Positions 48,085 through 56,191 of a DNA stretch of 64,000 bases are shown here, piece by piece. Position numbers and translations under genes: made by a program. The first letter of the stretch is position 1; each line of letters begins with the position of its first letter. The notes under the pieces were generated by a model. The model made no database searches. It had not been told where the DNA came from and saw only the letters and a list, made by a program, of their open reading frames with translations. The DNA is from Aliidongia dinghuensis (GTDB lineage: Bacteria > Pseudomonadota > Alphaproteobacteria > ATCC43930 > CGMCC-115725). The DNA lies in contig NZ_BMJQ01000013.1 in NCBI RefSeq assembly GCF_014643535.1, forward strand, positions 1 through 64,000, given 5' to 3'.

Positions 48085-48812
48085 CCCCGTCGATCCGGGC
48101 CTGGTCCGCGACCCATCCGGGCGCCGTCAGGACACAGAACCAGGACGCCTGCCTCTGCCGGCCGGAGATCGGCCTGTTCGCCGTCGCCGACGGCGTCGGT
48201 GGCCACAACGGCGGCGAGATTGCGGCCGCCCGGGTGATGGAGATGCTGAGCCTGATCCCCGACGGGCTGGCACCGGCGGCACGGCTGGCGGCGGTCCGGG
48301 CCGGGCTGCAGGACACCCATCGAGCACTCCTGGACATGGCGCGGCAGCCGGGCTCGCACATTGCACCCGCGACGACGATCGTTGCCTTGCTGTTGGACGG
48401 CGACCATTTCGCCTGCCTCTGGGCCGGTGATTCCCGCGCCTATCTGCTGCGCGACGGCGTGCTGCACCGGCTGACGACCGACCATAGCGTCGTCCAGAGC
48501 CTGGTGAGCGCCGGCGCCTTGACCGAGGCCGAGGCGGAGCAGGATCCGCGCCAGAACGTCATCACCCGCGCCGTCGGCGCCGGGCCGGAGGCACTCTCCA
48601 TCGCGAAATCGATCGGCGAGGTGCAGCCCGACGACCGGTTCCTGCTGTGCAGCGACGGGCTCTACAAGACGCTCGAGGTCGAGGAGATCGCGCGCACCGC
48701 GATGGGCGACGCGGCCGACGTGGCGCAGCAGCTCATCACCCGGGCTCTGGCGCAGACCGCACGGGACAACGTCACCGTCGTGGTCGCCGCCCCACAGGCC
48801 GCCTACCGCTGA
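48081..48812 (+). CDS. pppA: PP2C-type protein phosphatase PppA
   Basis: This 243-residue serine/threonine phosphatase has PP2C metal-site motifs VRTQNQDACLC, LFAVADGVGGHNGGE, ACLWAGDSRAYLLRDGVLHR and FLLCSDGLYKTLEVEEI plus DNVTVVVA. In Pseudomonas-type systems PppA removes the phosphate put on the FHA protein by PpkA and resets T6SS firing. PpkA is not in the window. ATG 48081 overlaps the tssM stop; an upstream GTG is unlikely. Confidence 0.93.
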   Translation: MTPSIRAWSATHPGAVRTQNQDACLCRPEIGLFAVADGVGGHNGGEIAAARVMEMLSLIPDGLAPAARLAAVRAGLQDTHRALLDMARQPGSHIAPATTIVALLLDGDHFACLWAGDSRAYLLRDGVLHRLTTDHSVVQSLVSAGALTEAEAEQDPRQNVITRAVGAGPEALSIAKSIGEVQPDDRFLLCSDGLYKTLEVEEIARTAMGDAADVAQQLITRALAQTARDNVTVVVAAPQAAYR

Positions 48813-48929
48813 GCCGTCGCAACCCCGCCTTTGGTGGACGCCGCATGGCGTGCTCATACTGGCCGCACAGCTGGCGTGAGGCCCTGGGAGAGATCGCGCC
48901 GGCACGCGCCCCATCGAACTGTACACCGC

Positions 48930-48945
48930 TTATGCGGGAGCATAA
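48930..48945. promoter_or_regulatory. TTATGC-GGGA-GCATAA palindrome
   Basis: A perfect 6-bp inverted repeat lies 41 bases before the proposed start of the next gene, in an AT-richer patch. It may be an operator giving this gene control separate from the T6SS operon. Confidence 0.45.
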
Positions 48946-48985
48946 ATTTGTGTCGGATCGCCAAACGGGAAGGATGGGTCAGCAG

Positions 48986-49813
48986 ATGCGCAGGCTTCGC
49001 CATAGCACTGGTGGCAAAACCTTCCTGGACGTCCGCCCTGTTGCCGCCATCCCCTCCGCCGCCCTCGGTTCTCATGCCACCGGCCTCAACACCACAGGCC
49101 TGAGCACCACCAGCTTTCACTCCACCAGCCCGCAAGCCGCGGGCCCTGGTTCCACTCGCTCGTTCTCCGCTGGCGACGTCACCCCTGGACCGTCCGCCGC
49201 GAGCCCGCTTCACCTTCTGCCTCGGTCAACAGGGCAGGCGCCGCCCGCCACGGATGCTGCCGATTCTCCTGCCGCTCAGCCCACCAAGCAGCTAAGCACC
49301 AAGGTCAGAAGAAGGGGCTATGTGACGACGCTCTCCTCGATCCTGAACAAGTCGCCGGAGGAAATCGAGGATACGATCGGCTATGGACGTGGGGCACTGA
49401 AGAAGGGCTATACGCTCTACCGCCTGGTCTCGCCCGTAGCACTGCCGCATTTCAAATGGCGAGGGGTGACACGAGACTCCGCAGGATTCACCTTCGACGC
49501 GCAGAGTGGCGAATTTGTCCTGTGCGAGTTCCTGCTGCGGGAGGAATTTGCCAAGAAATATAATTACGACGATGCGAAAATAGATGGCGCAATCAAACGA
49601 TTCATGATTGGCCAGGCCTGGCGGGTGAACGTAAGAGACGGCGGTGATCTTATCGTGAAGATCGTTCCGAACGATCAGGTGACGGATTTCCCGCCGGGTG
49701 GCGACGCGCCACAATGGGAACTCACCGCGTTCCTGGAATTCGAAGCGATGGCGAGCATCTCGGGCGGCCAGTACCTGATCTGGCGCCAAGAGTGGTCTCG
49801 GCTGGGCGTGTGA
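48986..49813 (+). CDS. Unrecognised protein, candidate T6SS effector
   Basis: This is an unrecognised protein of about 275 residues. Residues 1-110 are low-complexity Ser/Thr/Pro/Ala, including 5-residue repeats (GLNTT, GLSTT, SFHST). The C-terminal 165 residues form a folded domain with KKGYTLYRLVSPVALPHFKW, RDSAGFTFDAQSGEFVLCEF and YNYDDAKIDGAIKRFMIGQA. Codon use in the C-terminal part is less GC-biased than in T6SS neighbours. Starts at 48974 and 48986 are both possible, with GGGAAGG close upstream. A disordered N-terminus plus a novel C-terminal domain inside a T6SS locus fits an effector or adaptor, but no activity is recognised. Confidence 0.6.
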   Translation: MRRLRHSTGGKTFLDVRPVAAIPSAALGSHATGLNTTGLSTTSFHSTSPQAAGPGSTRSFSAGDVTPGPSAASPLHLLPRSTGQAPPATDAADSPAAQPTKQLSTKVRRRGYVTTLSSILNKSPEEIEDTIGYGRGALKKGYTLYRLVSPVALPHFKWRGVTRDSAGFTFDAQSGEFVLCEFLLREEFAKKYNYDDAKIDGAIKRFMIGQAWRVNVRDGGDLIVKIVPNDQVTDFPPGGDAPQWELTAFLEFEAMASISGGQYLIWRQEWSRLGV

Positions 49814-49840
49814 CGCCGCGTCGCCACCCGATATGACAGA

Positions 49841-49868
49841 ACGAGGCGATGCTGGCCGGCCGCCTCGT
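49841..49868. terminator. Hairpin between convergent genes
   Basis: ACGAGGCG/CGCCTCGT is a perfect 8-bp stem between the two convergent orphan genes. Neither side has a T tract, so it may be a weak bidirectional terminator. Confidence 0.45.
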
Positions 49869-49879
49869 CCCCTCGACCT

Positions 49880-51052
49880 TCAAATCAGCGTGAGCTTGTC
49901 GCCGAGTGCCATCCAGCCGGCCGGCTCCTTGATGAGCGCCTCGATCTCATAGGCGCCGAGGAAGCGCGTGAAGCCGCGCCGGGTGAAGATCTCCCAGAAG
50001 ATCTTCGAGGCCGGGCCGGCGTTGGCGCCGCGCGGCTCGACGGGCGGTGGATCGGGCATGCGCCGATTGGGCTCGAGCGGCGGCAAGGGACGGCTGAAAT
50101 TCGGCACGGGCGGCAGAGGCCGCGCGGCGGCGACGGGCGGAACCGGCAGCGGGCGCACGCCCGGCGGCACGGGCAACGGCCGGGACCCGCCCGGCGGAAC
50201 CGGCAGCGGTCGGCCGCCCGCAGTGGGTAGGGGCGGCAGCGGGCGGCTGAAATTCGGCACCGGCTGGGGCGCCGGAGCGTTCGCCGTGTCGCCATCGGTC
50301 CGGTAGCCCTGCTCATTGTAGGCGATCCAGTGGATCTGCGCCGCGGCCGCGTAGCAGGCGCCGAGCAGCGACAGGTTCTTGATGCCGGCCTTCATCAGCG
50401 CCGCGATGATCGAGGACGGCAGGCTGGCCGCCGGCACGAACACGCCGGCGAGCTGTGTGCCGCGTACGCCGAGCTTGGCACCCTTGAGCGTCGCGATCAG
50501 CTTGCACCAGCCGGCAACGGTTTGCGCATTGCGATATTCGTAGGCGATCGCGGCAAGGCCCAGCATGTGGGCGCCGGTGAGCGCCGTCGCCTGGCCATGG
50601 AGCACGGCACCCGGCACGTTGACCGGCGGACCCGCCAGGCTCGCGAGCTCGCCCAGGAGCTGCACGGCGCTGGCACCCACCTTCTTCCAGCGCCGGTTGG
50701 TGAGGTAGCGCTGGGTGACCGGACTCTCGGTCTCCTTTTCGACCCCGAACGCGGTGAAATAGGGGTTGGCCTTCTTGGCCAGGCCCTTGAGCGCTTCGGC
50801 GCCGCGGCTGTCCTTGCCCTTGAGGCCGTCGACGATCATCTGCAGGCCATATCCGCCCGCCTTGAACGGGTTATGGTGGGCATGGCCCTGGCTGACGGCT
50901 TCGGTGGCCGAGGTTGCCGGCACCTCCTGCTCGATGACGGCGAGCATCAGGGCCAGGCCCTGGAGCGCCATATTCTCGGTGTCGAAGCTTGTGAGGCCGG
51001 CGGCCTTGAGCGCCTCTTCGCGCTTCGCCGCCGTCATGTAGGAATTGGACAT
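49880..51052 (-). CDS. Hcp-linked proline-rich protein, function unknown
   Basis: This is an unrecognised 390-residue protein encoded after hcp. Residues 1-260 are helix-rich with several hydrophobic stretches (MALQGLALMLAVIEQ; AHMLGLAAIAY; LAGVFVPAASLPSSIIAALM; LSLLGACYAAAAQIHWIAY). Residues 270-345 or so are a proline linker with repeats such as RPLPVPPG and NFSRPLPPL. A short C-terminal domain follows (KIFWEIFTRRGFTRFLGAYE). No signal peptide. The longer open frame upstream is a shadow of hcp; ATG 51052 has AAAGG upstream. Position behind hcp and the hydrophobic helices suggest an Hcp-delivered membrane-active protein, but this is inference. Confidence 0.65.
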   Translation of the reverse strand: MSNSYMTAAKREEALKAAGLTSFDTENMALQGLALMLAVIEQEVPATSATEAVSQGHAHHNPFKAGGYGLQMIVDGLKGKDSRGAEALKGLAKKANPYFTAFGVEKETESPVTQRYLTNRRWKKVGASAVQLLGELASLAGPPVNVPGAVLHGQATALTGAHMLGLAAIAYEYRNAQTVAGWCKLIATLKGAKLGVRGTQLAGVFVPAASLPSSIIAALMKAGIKNLSLLGACYAAAAQIHWIAYNEQGYRTDGDTANAPAPQPVPNFSRPLPPLPTAGGRPLPVPPGGSRPLPVPPGVRPLPVPPVAAARPLPPVPNFSRPLPPLEPNRRMPDPPPVEPRGANAGPASKIFWEIFTRRGFTRFLGAYEIEALIKEPAGWMALGDKLTLI

Positions 51053-51150
51053 CGCCGTTCGACCTTTCTCGGGGAAGCGGTCGACGAGGCGAGCGTCGTC
51101 CGCGGACGCCTGTGCTGGCTGACGCCCATGCTGGCTTCGGTCTTGCGAGA

Positions 51151-51200
51151 TAAAAGCGGTCGGACCGGGCCCTCGCGACGGGAGGGTCCGGCCCGGTCCG
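51151..51200 (-). terminator. Strong terminator directly after hcp
   Basis: CGGACCGGGCC/GGCCCGGTCCG is a perfect 11-bp stem (51161-51171 with 51190-51200) and is followed in minus direction by a short T run (CTTTTATC). It begins seven bases past the hcp stop. It should allow much more hcp message than message for the downstream gene. Confidence 0.75.
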
Positions 51201-51207
51201 GTCATGG

Positions 51208-51684
51208 CTACGAGGTCTGGGCGGTCGACAGGTCGTAGATCACATGGTCCGGATCGCCCTGGGTCCCGTCCGGCTTCATCTGATTGGTCGTGTACTGGAT
51301 CTTGGTGAAGTTGAGCGACAGGGTCTCCATCGGCCGCTCGCCGCTCGACGAGTGGGAATAGCCGCTGATGATCGTGTTGGTCAGCGTGATCGTCAGATAG
51401 ATTTCCTGCGAGTCCTTGAAGGTACGCGTAAAATCGATCTGCACCTGCTTGCCGTGGCCCGACAGCGCCTCCTGCATCAGCTTGCCGCTCGCGACGTCGT
51501 TCTCCTTGGTGACGACGATCTCGCTGATCGTCGGCGCCGTGGATTCGCGTTCGGCCGACGAACCGACCGTGCTCGAGATGCCGCGCCCGACGCCCCATTG
51601 GCACGAGTTGAGCTCGATCCAGGTCGTGTGCTTCGTCTCCGTGACGTCGCCCTGGATGCCGTCGAACTGCATATAGATGGCCAT
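51208..51684 (-). CDS. hcp: T6SS tube protein Hcp
   Basis: This 158-residue Hcp builds the inner tube from hexameric rings. The N-terminus MAIYMQFDGIQGDVTETKHT and following WIELNSCQWGVGRG are characteristic, as are EIVVTKENDVASGKLMQEAL and IIPGYSH-like IISGYSHSSSGERPMETLSL. No extra domain is fused. ATG 51684 has GGAGAG five bases upstream. It is 19 bases downstream of tssH and is followed by a strong terminator. Confidence 0.96.
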   Translation of the reverse strand: MAIYMQFDGIQGDVTETKHTTWIELNSCQWGVGRGISSTVGSSAERESTAPTISEIVVTKENDVASGKLMQEALSGHGKQVQIDFTRTFKDSQEIYLTITLTNTIISGYSHSSSGERPMETLSLNFTKIQYTTNQMKPDGTQGDPDHVIYDLSTAQTS

Positions 51685-51703
51685 TGCTACTCTCCGTTCT
51701 CCG

Positions 51704-54313
51704 TTAGTGAAGGGTGCACCGCAAGCCGCCTTCGCTGGCTTCGATGACGACCCGCTGCACCGCCGAGCCTTCGGCCATGCGGGACAGGACTTGCGCCGAC
51801 AGCGGCGGCAGCAGCGCGCGCGTCAGCAGCGCCTCGATGCCACGGGCGCCGACGCTGCCGTCGATCGCCTGCGCGCCGATGAAATCGATCACGTCGGCGC
51901 CGTACTCGACCGTGGCGCCGAAGCTCTCGCGCACCCGCCGCGCGATGCGCTCGACCTGCAGCGTTGCGATCTGCCGCAGCGTTTCGGGGGCGAGCGGCAG
52001 GTACGGCACGACGGTCAGGCGGCCGAGGAACGCCGGTTTGAAGGTCTTGGTGAGCTCCGGGCGCAGCGTCTCGGTGAGCGCCGCCGCCGGCGGCGCAGTG
52101 TCGCGGTCGGCGAAAAGCGAGGCGATGAGGTCGGTGCCGGCGTTGGACGTAAGGATGATGACGGTGTTGCGGAAATCGATATCCCGCCCCTCGCCGTCCT
52201 TCATGGTGCCCTTGTCGAACACCTGGAAGAACACGTCCTGCACACCCGGGTGCGCCTTCTCGATCTCGTCGAGCAGGATCACCGAATAGGGGCGCCGGCG
52301 CACGGCCTCGGTCAGCACGCCGCCTTCGCCATAGCCGACGTAGCCCGGCGGGCTGCCCATCAGCAGGCTGACTTTGTGCTCTTCCTTGAACTCGCTCATA
52401 TTGATGGTGGTGAGGTTCGCCTCGCCGCCGTAGAGCAGCTCGGCCAGCGCCAGCGCGGTCTCGGTCTTGCCGACGCCGGAAGTGCCGACCATCAGGAAGA
52501 CGCCGACCGGCTTCCTCGGATCCGTGAGCCCGGCGCGCGAGGTGCGGATCGCCTCCGCCACCGCGGCCAGCGCATGGTCCTGGCCGACGACCCGGCGGCC
52601 GAGTGCGGCCTCGAGCGTCAGCACGGTCTCGATCTCGTCCGCCTGCATCCGGCCGGCCGGGATGCCGGTCCAGCCTTCGACGATCTCGGCCACGGCCTGC
52701 GCGTCGACGACCGGGAAGACGAGCGGCCGCGTGCCCTGGAGCGCCTTGAGCGCGGCGCTCGCGGCCGCAAGTTCGGCCTGCAGCGGCGCCGGATCCTCGG
52801 CCGCCTCGACCCGCCGGCGCAGCTCGTGCACCGTCGCGACCAGCTCGCCCTCCTCCGCCCAGCGCGCCTCGAGCGTGCTGAGCTCCGCATCGAGCGTAGC
52901 CCGCTCGTCGTCGAGCGCCTGCCGCCGGGCGGTGTGGTCGATGCCCGACAGGATCTCGCGGTCGAGCAGACGGGTTGCGACATCGATCAGGCCGATGCGG
53001 CGGCGCCGATCCTCGATCGCGGCCGGGGTCGTCGCCTGGCTCATCGCGACGCGGGCGCATGCCGTGTCGATCAGGCTCACCGCCTTGTCCGGCAACTGGC
53101 GGCTCGGGATGTAGCGGGACGACAGCCGGACGCTCGCCTCGACCGCCTCGTCGAGGATGCGCACGCCGTGATGGGCCTCGAGTGTCGGCAGCAGGCCGCG
53201 CACCATGTCGGCGGCCGTTGGTTGCGACGGCTCCTCGACCTTGACGACCTGGAAGCGGCGGGTCAGCGCCGCATCCTTCTCGAAATATTTCTTGTATTCG
53301 GCCCAGGTCGTGGCGGCGACCAGCCGCAGCGCGCCGCGGGCCAACGCTGGTTTCAGCAGGTTGGCCGCGTCGCCCTGCCCCGCCGTGTTGCCGGCGCCGA
53401 TCAGCATATGCGCCTCGTCGACGAACAGGATGACCGGGTGCGGGCTCGCCTGGCATTCGTCGATGACCTGGCGCAGGCGGTTCTCGAACTCGCCCTTGAT
53501 CCCGGCGCCGGCCTGCAGCAGGCCGAGGTCCAGGGTGCGGAGCGCCACCTTGGCGAGCGGCGCCGGCACATCGCCGGTGGCGATGCGCAGGGCCAAGCCC
53601 TCGACGACGGCCGTCTTGCCAACGCCGGCCTCGCCGGTCAGGATCGGGTTGTTCTGGCGCCGCCGGATCAGGATATCGACGATCTGGCGGATCTCGTCGT
53701 TGCGCCCGAGGATCGGGTCGATCTTGCCGGCGCGCGCCTCGGCAGTGAGATCGATCGTATAGCGCTCGAGCGCGCCGCCGCCGCCCGGCGCCGCGACCGG
53801 CCCCGGCCCCGAGGCCTGGACCGGCGCGGCCGGTTCCTCGGCACTGCCGGCAACGATCGTCAGGAACGCGTTTCGGAGCGTATCGGGAATGATGCGGCGC
53901 AACTGCGGCGCCACGCTGCGCAGGCGCTCGCCCACCGACGATTCCGCCAGCATGGCCCATAAGAGATGGCCCGAGCGGACGGCCGGCGCCTTGAACTCGA
54001 TCGAGGCGAAGAGCCACGCCTCCTTCGCGACGCCGACCAGCTCCGGCGACAGGCTCGGCGCCCGGCCGTTGCCGGTGGTCATCCGGTCGAGCGCCGCATT
54101 GAGCTCGGCCTCGAGACGCCCCGGCTGGACGTCGAAATGGTCGAGGATCCGCCTGAGGTCGCCATCGGGCTGGCCGATCAGCTGCAACAGCCAATGCTCC
54201 AACTCGACGTTGTAGTGGGTGCGCGACAGCGTGTGGCCGGCCGACGCTTCCAGCGCGCGGCGACAAGACTGGTCCAGCCGCTCGACGAGCAGTTTCAGAT
54301 CAACGCTCGGCAT
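51704..54313 (-). CDS. tssH: T6SS sheath-recycling ATPase ClpV
   Basis: This 869-residue AAA+ protein of the ClpV family disassembles contracted TssBC sheath. It has an N-domain (about 1-160), first ATPase with Walker A GEAGVGKTAVVEG and Walker B VILFVDEAH, a middle coiled coil (about 400-540) and a second ATPase with GTSGVGKTETALAL and VILLDEIEKAHPG. The stretch SPPGYVGYGEGGVLTEAVRR is typical of ClpV. It starts at ATG 54313 and is divergent from tssA across a 202-base control region. Confidence 0.96.
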   Translation of the reverse strand: MPSVDLKLLVERLDQSCRRALEASAGHTLSRTHYNVELEHWLLQLIGQPDGDLRRILDHFDVQPGRLEAELNAALDRMTTGNGRAPSLSPELVGVAKEAWLFASIEFKAPAVRSGHLLWAMLAESSVGERLRSVAPQLRRIIPDTLRNAFLTIVAGSAEEPAAPVQASGPGPVAAPGGGGALERYTIDLTAEARAGKIDPILGRNDEIRQIVDILIRRRQNNPILTGEAGVGKTAVVEGLALRIATGDVPAPLAKVALRTLDLGLLQAGAGIKGEFENRLRQVIDECQASPHPVILFVDEAHMLIGAGNTAGQGDAANLLKPALARGALRLVAATTWAEYKKYFEKDAALTRRFQVVKVEEPSQPTAADMVRGLLPTLEAHHGVRILDEAVEASVRLSSRYIPSRQLPDKAVSLIDTACARVAMSQATTPAAIEDRRRRIGLIDVATRLLDREILSGIDHTARRQALDDERATLDAELSTLEARWAEEGELVATVHELRRRVEAAEDPAPLQAELAAASAALKALQGTRPLVFPVVDAQAVAEIVEGWTGIPAGRMQADEIETVLTLEAALGRRVVGQDHALAAVAEAIRTSRAGLTDPRKPVGVFLMVGTSGVGKTETALALAELLYGGEANLTTINMSEFKEEHKVSLLMGSPPGYVGYGEGGVLTEAVRRRPYSVILLDEIEKAHPGVQDVFFQVFDKGTMKDGEGRDIDFRNTVIILTSNAGTDLIASLFADRDTAPPAAALTETLRPELTKTFKPAFLGRLTVVPYLPLAPETLRQIATLQVERIARRVRESFGATVEYGADVIDFIGAQAIDGSVGARGIEALLTRALLPPLSAQVLSRMAEGSAVQRVVIEASEGGLRCTLH

Positions 54314-54391
54314 CCGCCTTCTCCGTTCGCGTTGGGTCGCATTCGATGATGCGGCGACGGTATCGGCGAGTTTCGAGATCGTCTACAGAAG

Positions 54392-54418
54392 GTGAGTTAC
54401 CATCGTAATCTAACTCAC
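54392..54418. promoter_or_regulatory. 8-bp inverted repeat in tssH/tssA control region
   Basis: GTGAGTTA-11 bases-TAACTCAC (54392-54418) is a perfect inverted repeat in the AT-rich divergent spacer. CACTG...CAGTG at 54422-54445 is a second, smaller pair. The spacer also holds TATATATTAAT and TTTTATATTAT blocks that could be promoter -10 regions for tssA. A shared regulator of both T6SS blocks would be expected to bind here. Confidence 0.55.
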
Positions 54419-54515
54419 TAACACTGAAATCATCCTGTAGCAGTGCCCTATATATTAATGCATTCGTCGCTGATAAGCCACGGCGAATACCATTTTATAT
54501 TATGGGACTGACGGC

Positions 54516-55616
54516 ATGACGGATGAGAGAACGCTTCCATCGCCGGAAGAACTGTTGATCAATTTAAGTGAAGAGACGCCAACCGGGCGAGATCTTCGAC
54601 TGGATGTGACGCCGCAGTCACTGTATTTCCGGCTGCGCGACGCCCGATCGGAGGGTCGCGCCCAGGAGCGGATCGCCGACAACGACCCGACGGCGACCGA
54701 CGACGGTTTCCGTCACTGGACGGCGGTGCGCGAGCTCGCGATCGCGGCACTCGCGGCGGAAACGAAGGACCTGGAGATCGCCGCCTGGTTGACCGAGAGC
54801 CTGGTGCGCTGCGACGGGCTTGCCGGCCTCGTCGTCGGTGCGGAGCTCCTGCGCGGCCTGGTCGAGCGGTTCTGGGAGCGCAATCTGTTCCCGCCGCCGG
54901 ACGAAGATGGCCTCGAGGGCCGCCTGGCGCCGATCGCCGGGCTCGACGGCGAAGGCGGCAATGGCGCGCTGCTGCAGCCGTTGCGCAAGCTCGTCATGTT
55001 CGAGCGCGGCGACGGCACGCCGGTCAGCTTCTGGCAGTTCGAGCAGTCGGAGGACGTGGCGGCGCTCGCCGACACGGCGCGCAAGAACCAGCGGCTCGCC
55101 GCCGGCGTGCCGCCGTTCGCCGAACTCGAGGCTGAGGCACGCGGCGCCGGCCGGCCGATGCTGGCCGCCATGGTCGCCGATGCGGCCCATGCGATCGCCG
55201 CCTGGCGCGCGCTGAAGACGGCGCTCGACGCCGCCGCCGGGCGCGACGCGCCGGCGCTCGGCCGCGTCCTCGACCTGCTGAACAAGCTGCACCGGGTCGC
55301 CGCCCGCTATGCCGGCCTGCCGGCGGCCGCCGTCGAGGCGACGGCGGTCGAGGCGATCCAGGCCGCGGATGTACCGGTCGTCCATGTCCAAGCCGCCGAG
55401 GCGCAGCCGGACCGAGAGGCGCTGCTCGCCGAGCTCAGCCGCATCGCGGCGCTCTTCCGCAAGACCGAGCCCAATTCGCCGATCAGCTACACGCTCGAGG
55501 AAGCGATCCGGCGCGCCCGGCTCACCCTGCCCGAACTCTTGAAGGAAATGATGCCCGACGCAGCCCCGCGCGCAGCCCTGCTGGTCGGCCTCGGCATCAA
55601 CGCCACGCTCGAATAG
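54516..55616 (+). CDS. tssA: T6SS cap/assembly protein TssA
   Basis: This 366-residue protein has an N-terminal ImpA_N domain (PTGRDLRLDVTPQSLYFRLR; DLEIAAWLTESLVRCDGLAG; RFWERNLFPPPDEDGLEGRL) and a C-terminal helical part ending NSPISYTLEEAIRRARLTLP. TssA primes and caps sheath polymerisation. It heads the second plus-strand T6SS block, divergent from tssH. ATG 54516 follows the AT-rich control region without a strong ribosome site. Confidence 0.93.
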   Translation: MTDERTLPSPEELLINLSEETPTGRDLRLDVTPQSLYFRLRDARSEGRAQERIADNDPTATDDGFRHWTAVRELAIAALAAETKDLEIAAWLTESLVRCDGLAGLVVGAELLRGLVERFWERNLFPPPDEDGLEGRLAPIAGLDGEGGNGALLQPLRKLVMFERGDGTPVSFWQFEQSEDVAALADTARKNQRLAAGVPPFAELEAEARGAGRPMLAAMVADAAHAIAAWRALKTALDAAAGRDAPALGRVLDLLNKLHRVAARYAGLPAAAVEATAVEAIQAADVPVVHVQAAEAQPDREALLAELSRIAALFRKTEPNSPISYTLEEAIRRARLTLPELLKEMMPDAAPRAALLVGLGINATLE

Positions 55617-55681
55617 CCCGTTCCCTCCACCCGACAAGCCCCCCACCCGACAAGCCAAGCATCGAATGAGGAATGACGACG

Positions 55682-56188
55682 ATGAGCAACAGTATCCATG
55701 AAAAGCTGAGCCGGGTGCGCCGTCCGCGCGTCCATATCACCTACGAGGTGGAGACCGAAGGCGCGCAGATCGTCCGCGAGCTGCCGTTCGTCGTCGGCGT
55801 CATGGGCGACTTCTCCGGCGATCCCCGGACGCCGCTGCGCCCGCTTGCCGAGCGCAAGTTCATCCAGATCGACATGGACAGCTTCGACGAGGTGATGAAG
55901 CGCCTGAGCCCGGGCCTGCAGCTTCGGGTCGAGGACAAGCTCACCGGCGACGGTGGCACCATTCCGGTCGAGCTGCGCTTCGACAGCATCGAGGATTTCG
56001 AGCCGGCGCGCGTGCTGAACCAGATCCCGGCGCTGAAGGCCCTGCTCGAGACGCGCAACCGCCTGCGCGACCTGCTGAGCAAGGCCGACCGCTCCGAGGA
56101 GCTCGAGACCCTGCTCGAGACCGTCCTCAAGAACCCCACCGAAATGAACCGGCTGTCCGACGAGCTCGGCCTGCCCAAGGAGGCCTGA
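55682..56188 (+). CDS. tssB: T6SS sheath small subunit TssB
   Basis: This 168-residue TssB (VipA) has [20 protein letters not shown] and [20 protein letters not shown] at the N-terminus and [17 protein letters not shown] in the middle. It forms the contractile sheath with TssC. ATG 55682 has GAGGA nine bases upstream; ATG 55673 lies too close to that site to be used. A 16-bp duplication (about 55629-55656) occupies the spacer after tssA. Confidence 0.95.
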   Translation: MSNSIHEKLSRVRRPRVHITYEVETEGAQIVRELPFVVGVMGDFSGDPRTPLRPLAERKFIQIDMDSFDEVMKRLSPGLQLRVEDKLTGDGGTIPVELRFDSIEDFEPARVLNQIPALKALLETRNRLRDLLSKADRSEELETLLETVLKNPTEMNRLSDELGLPKEA

Positions 56189-56191
56189 GCC

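Noticed and set aside
51677-53962. 761-codon open frame opposite tssH
   Set aside because: Shadow of the ClpV gene; no ribosome site or recognisable domain.
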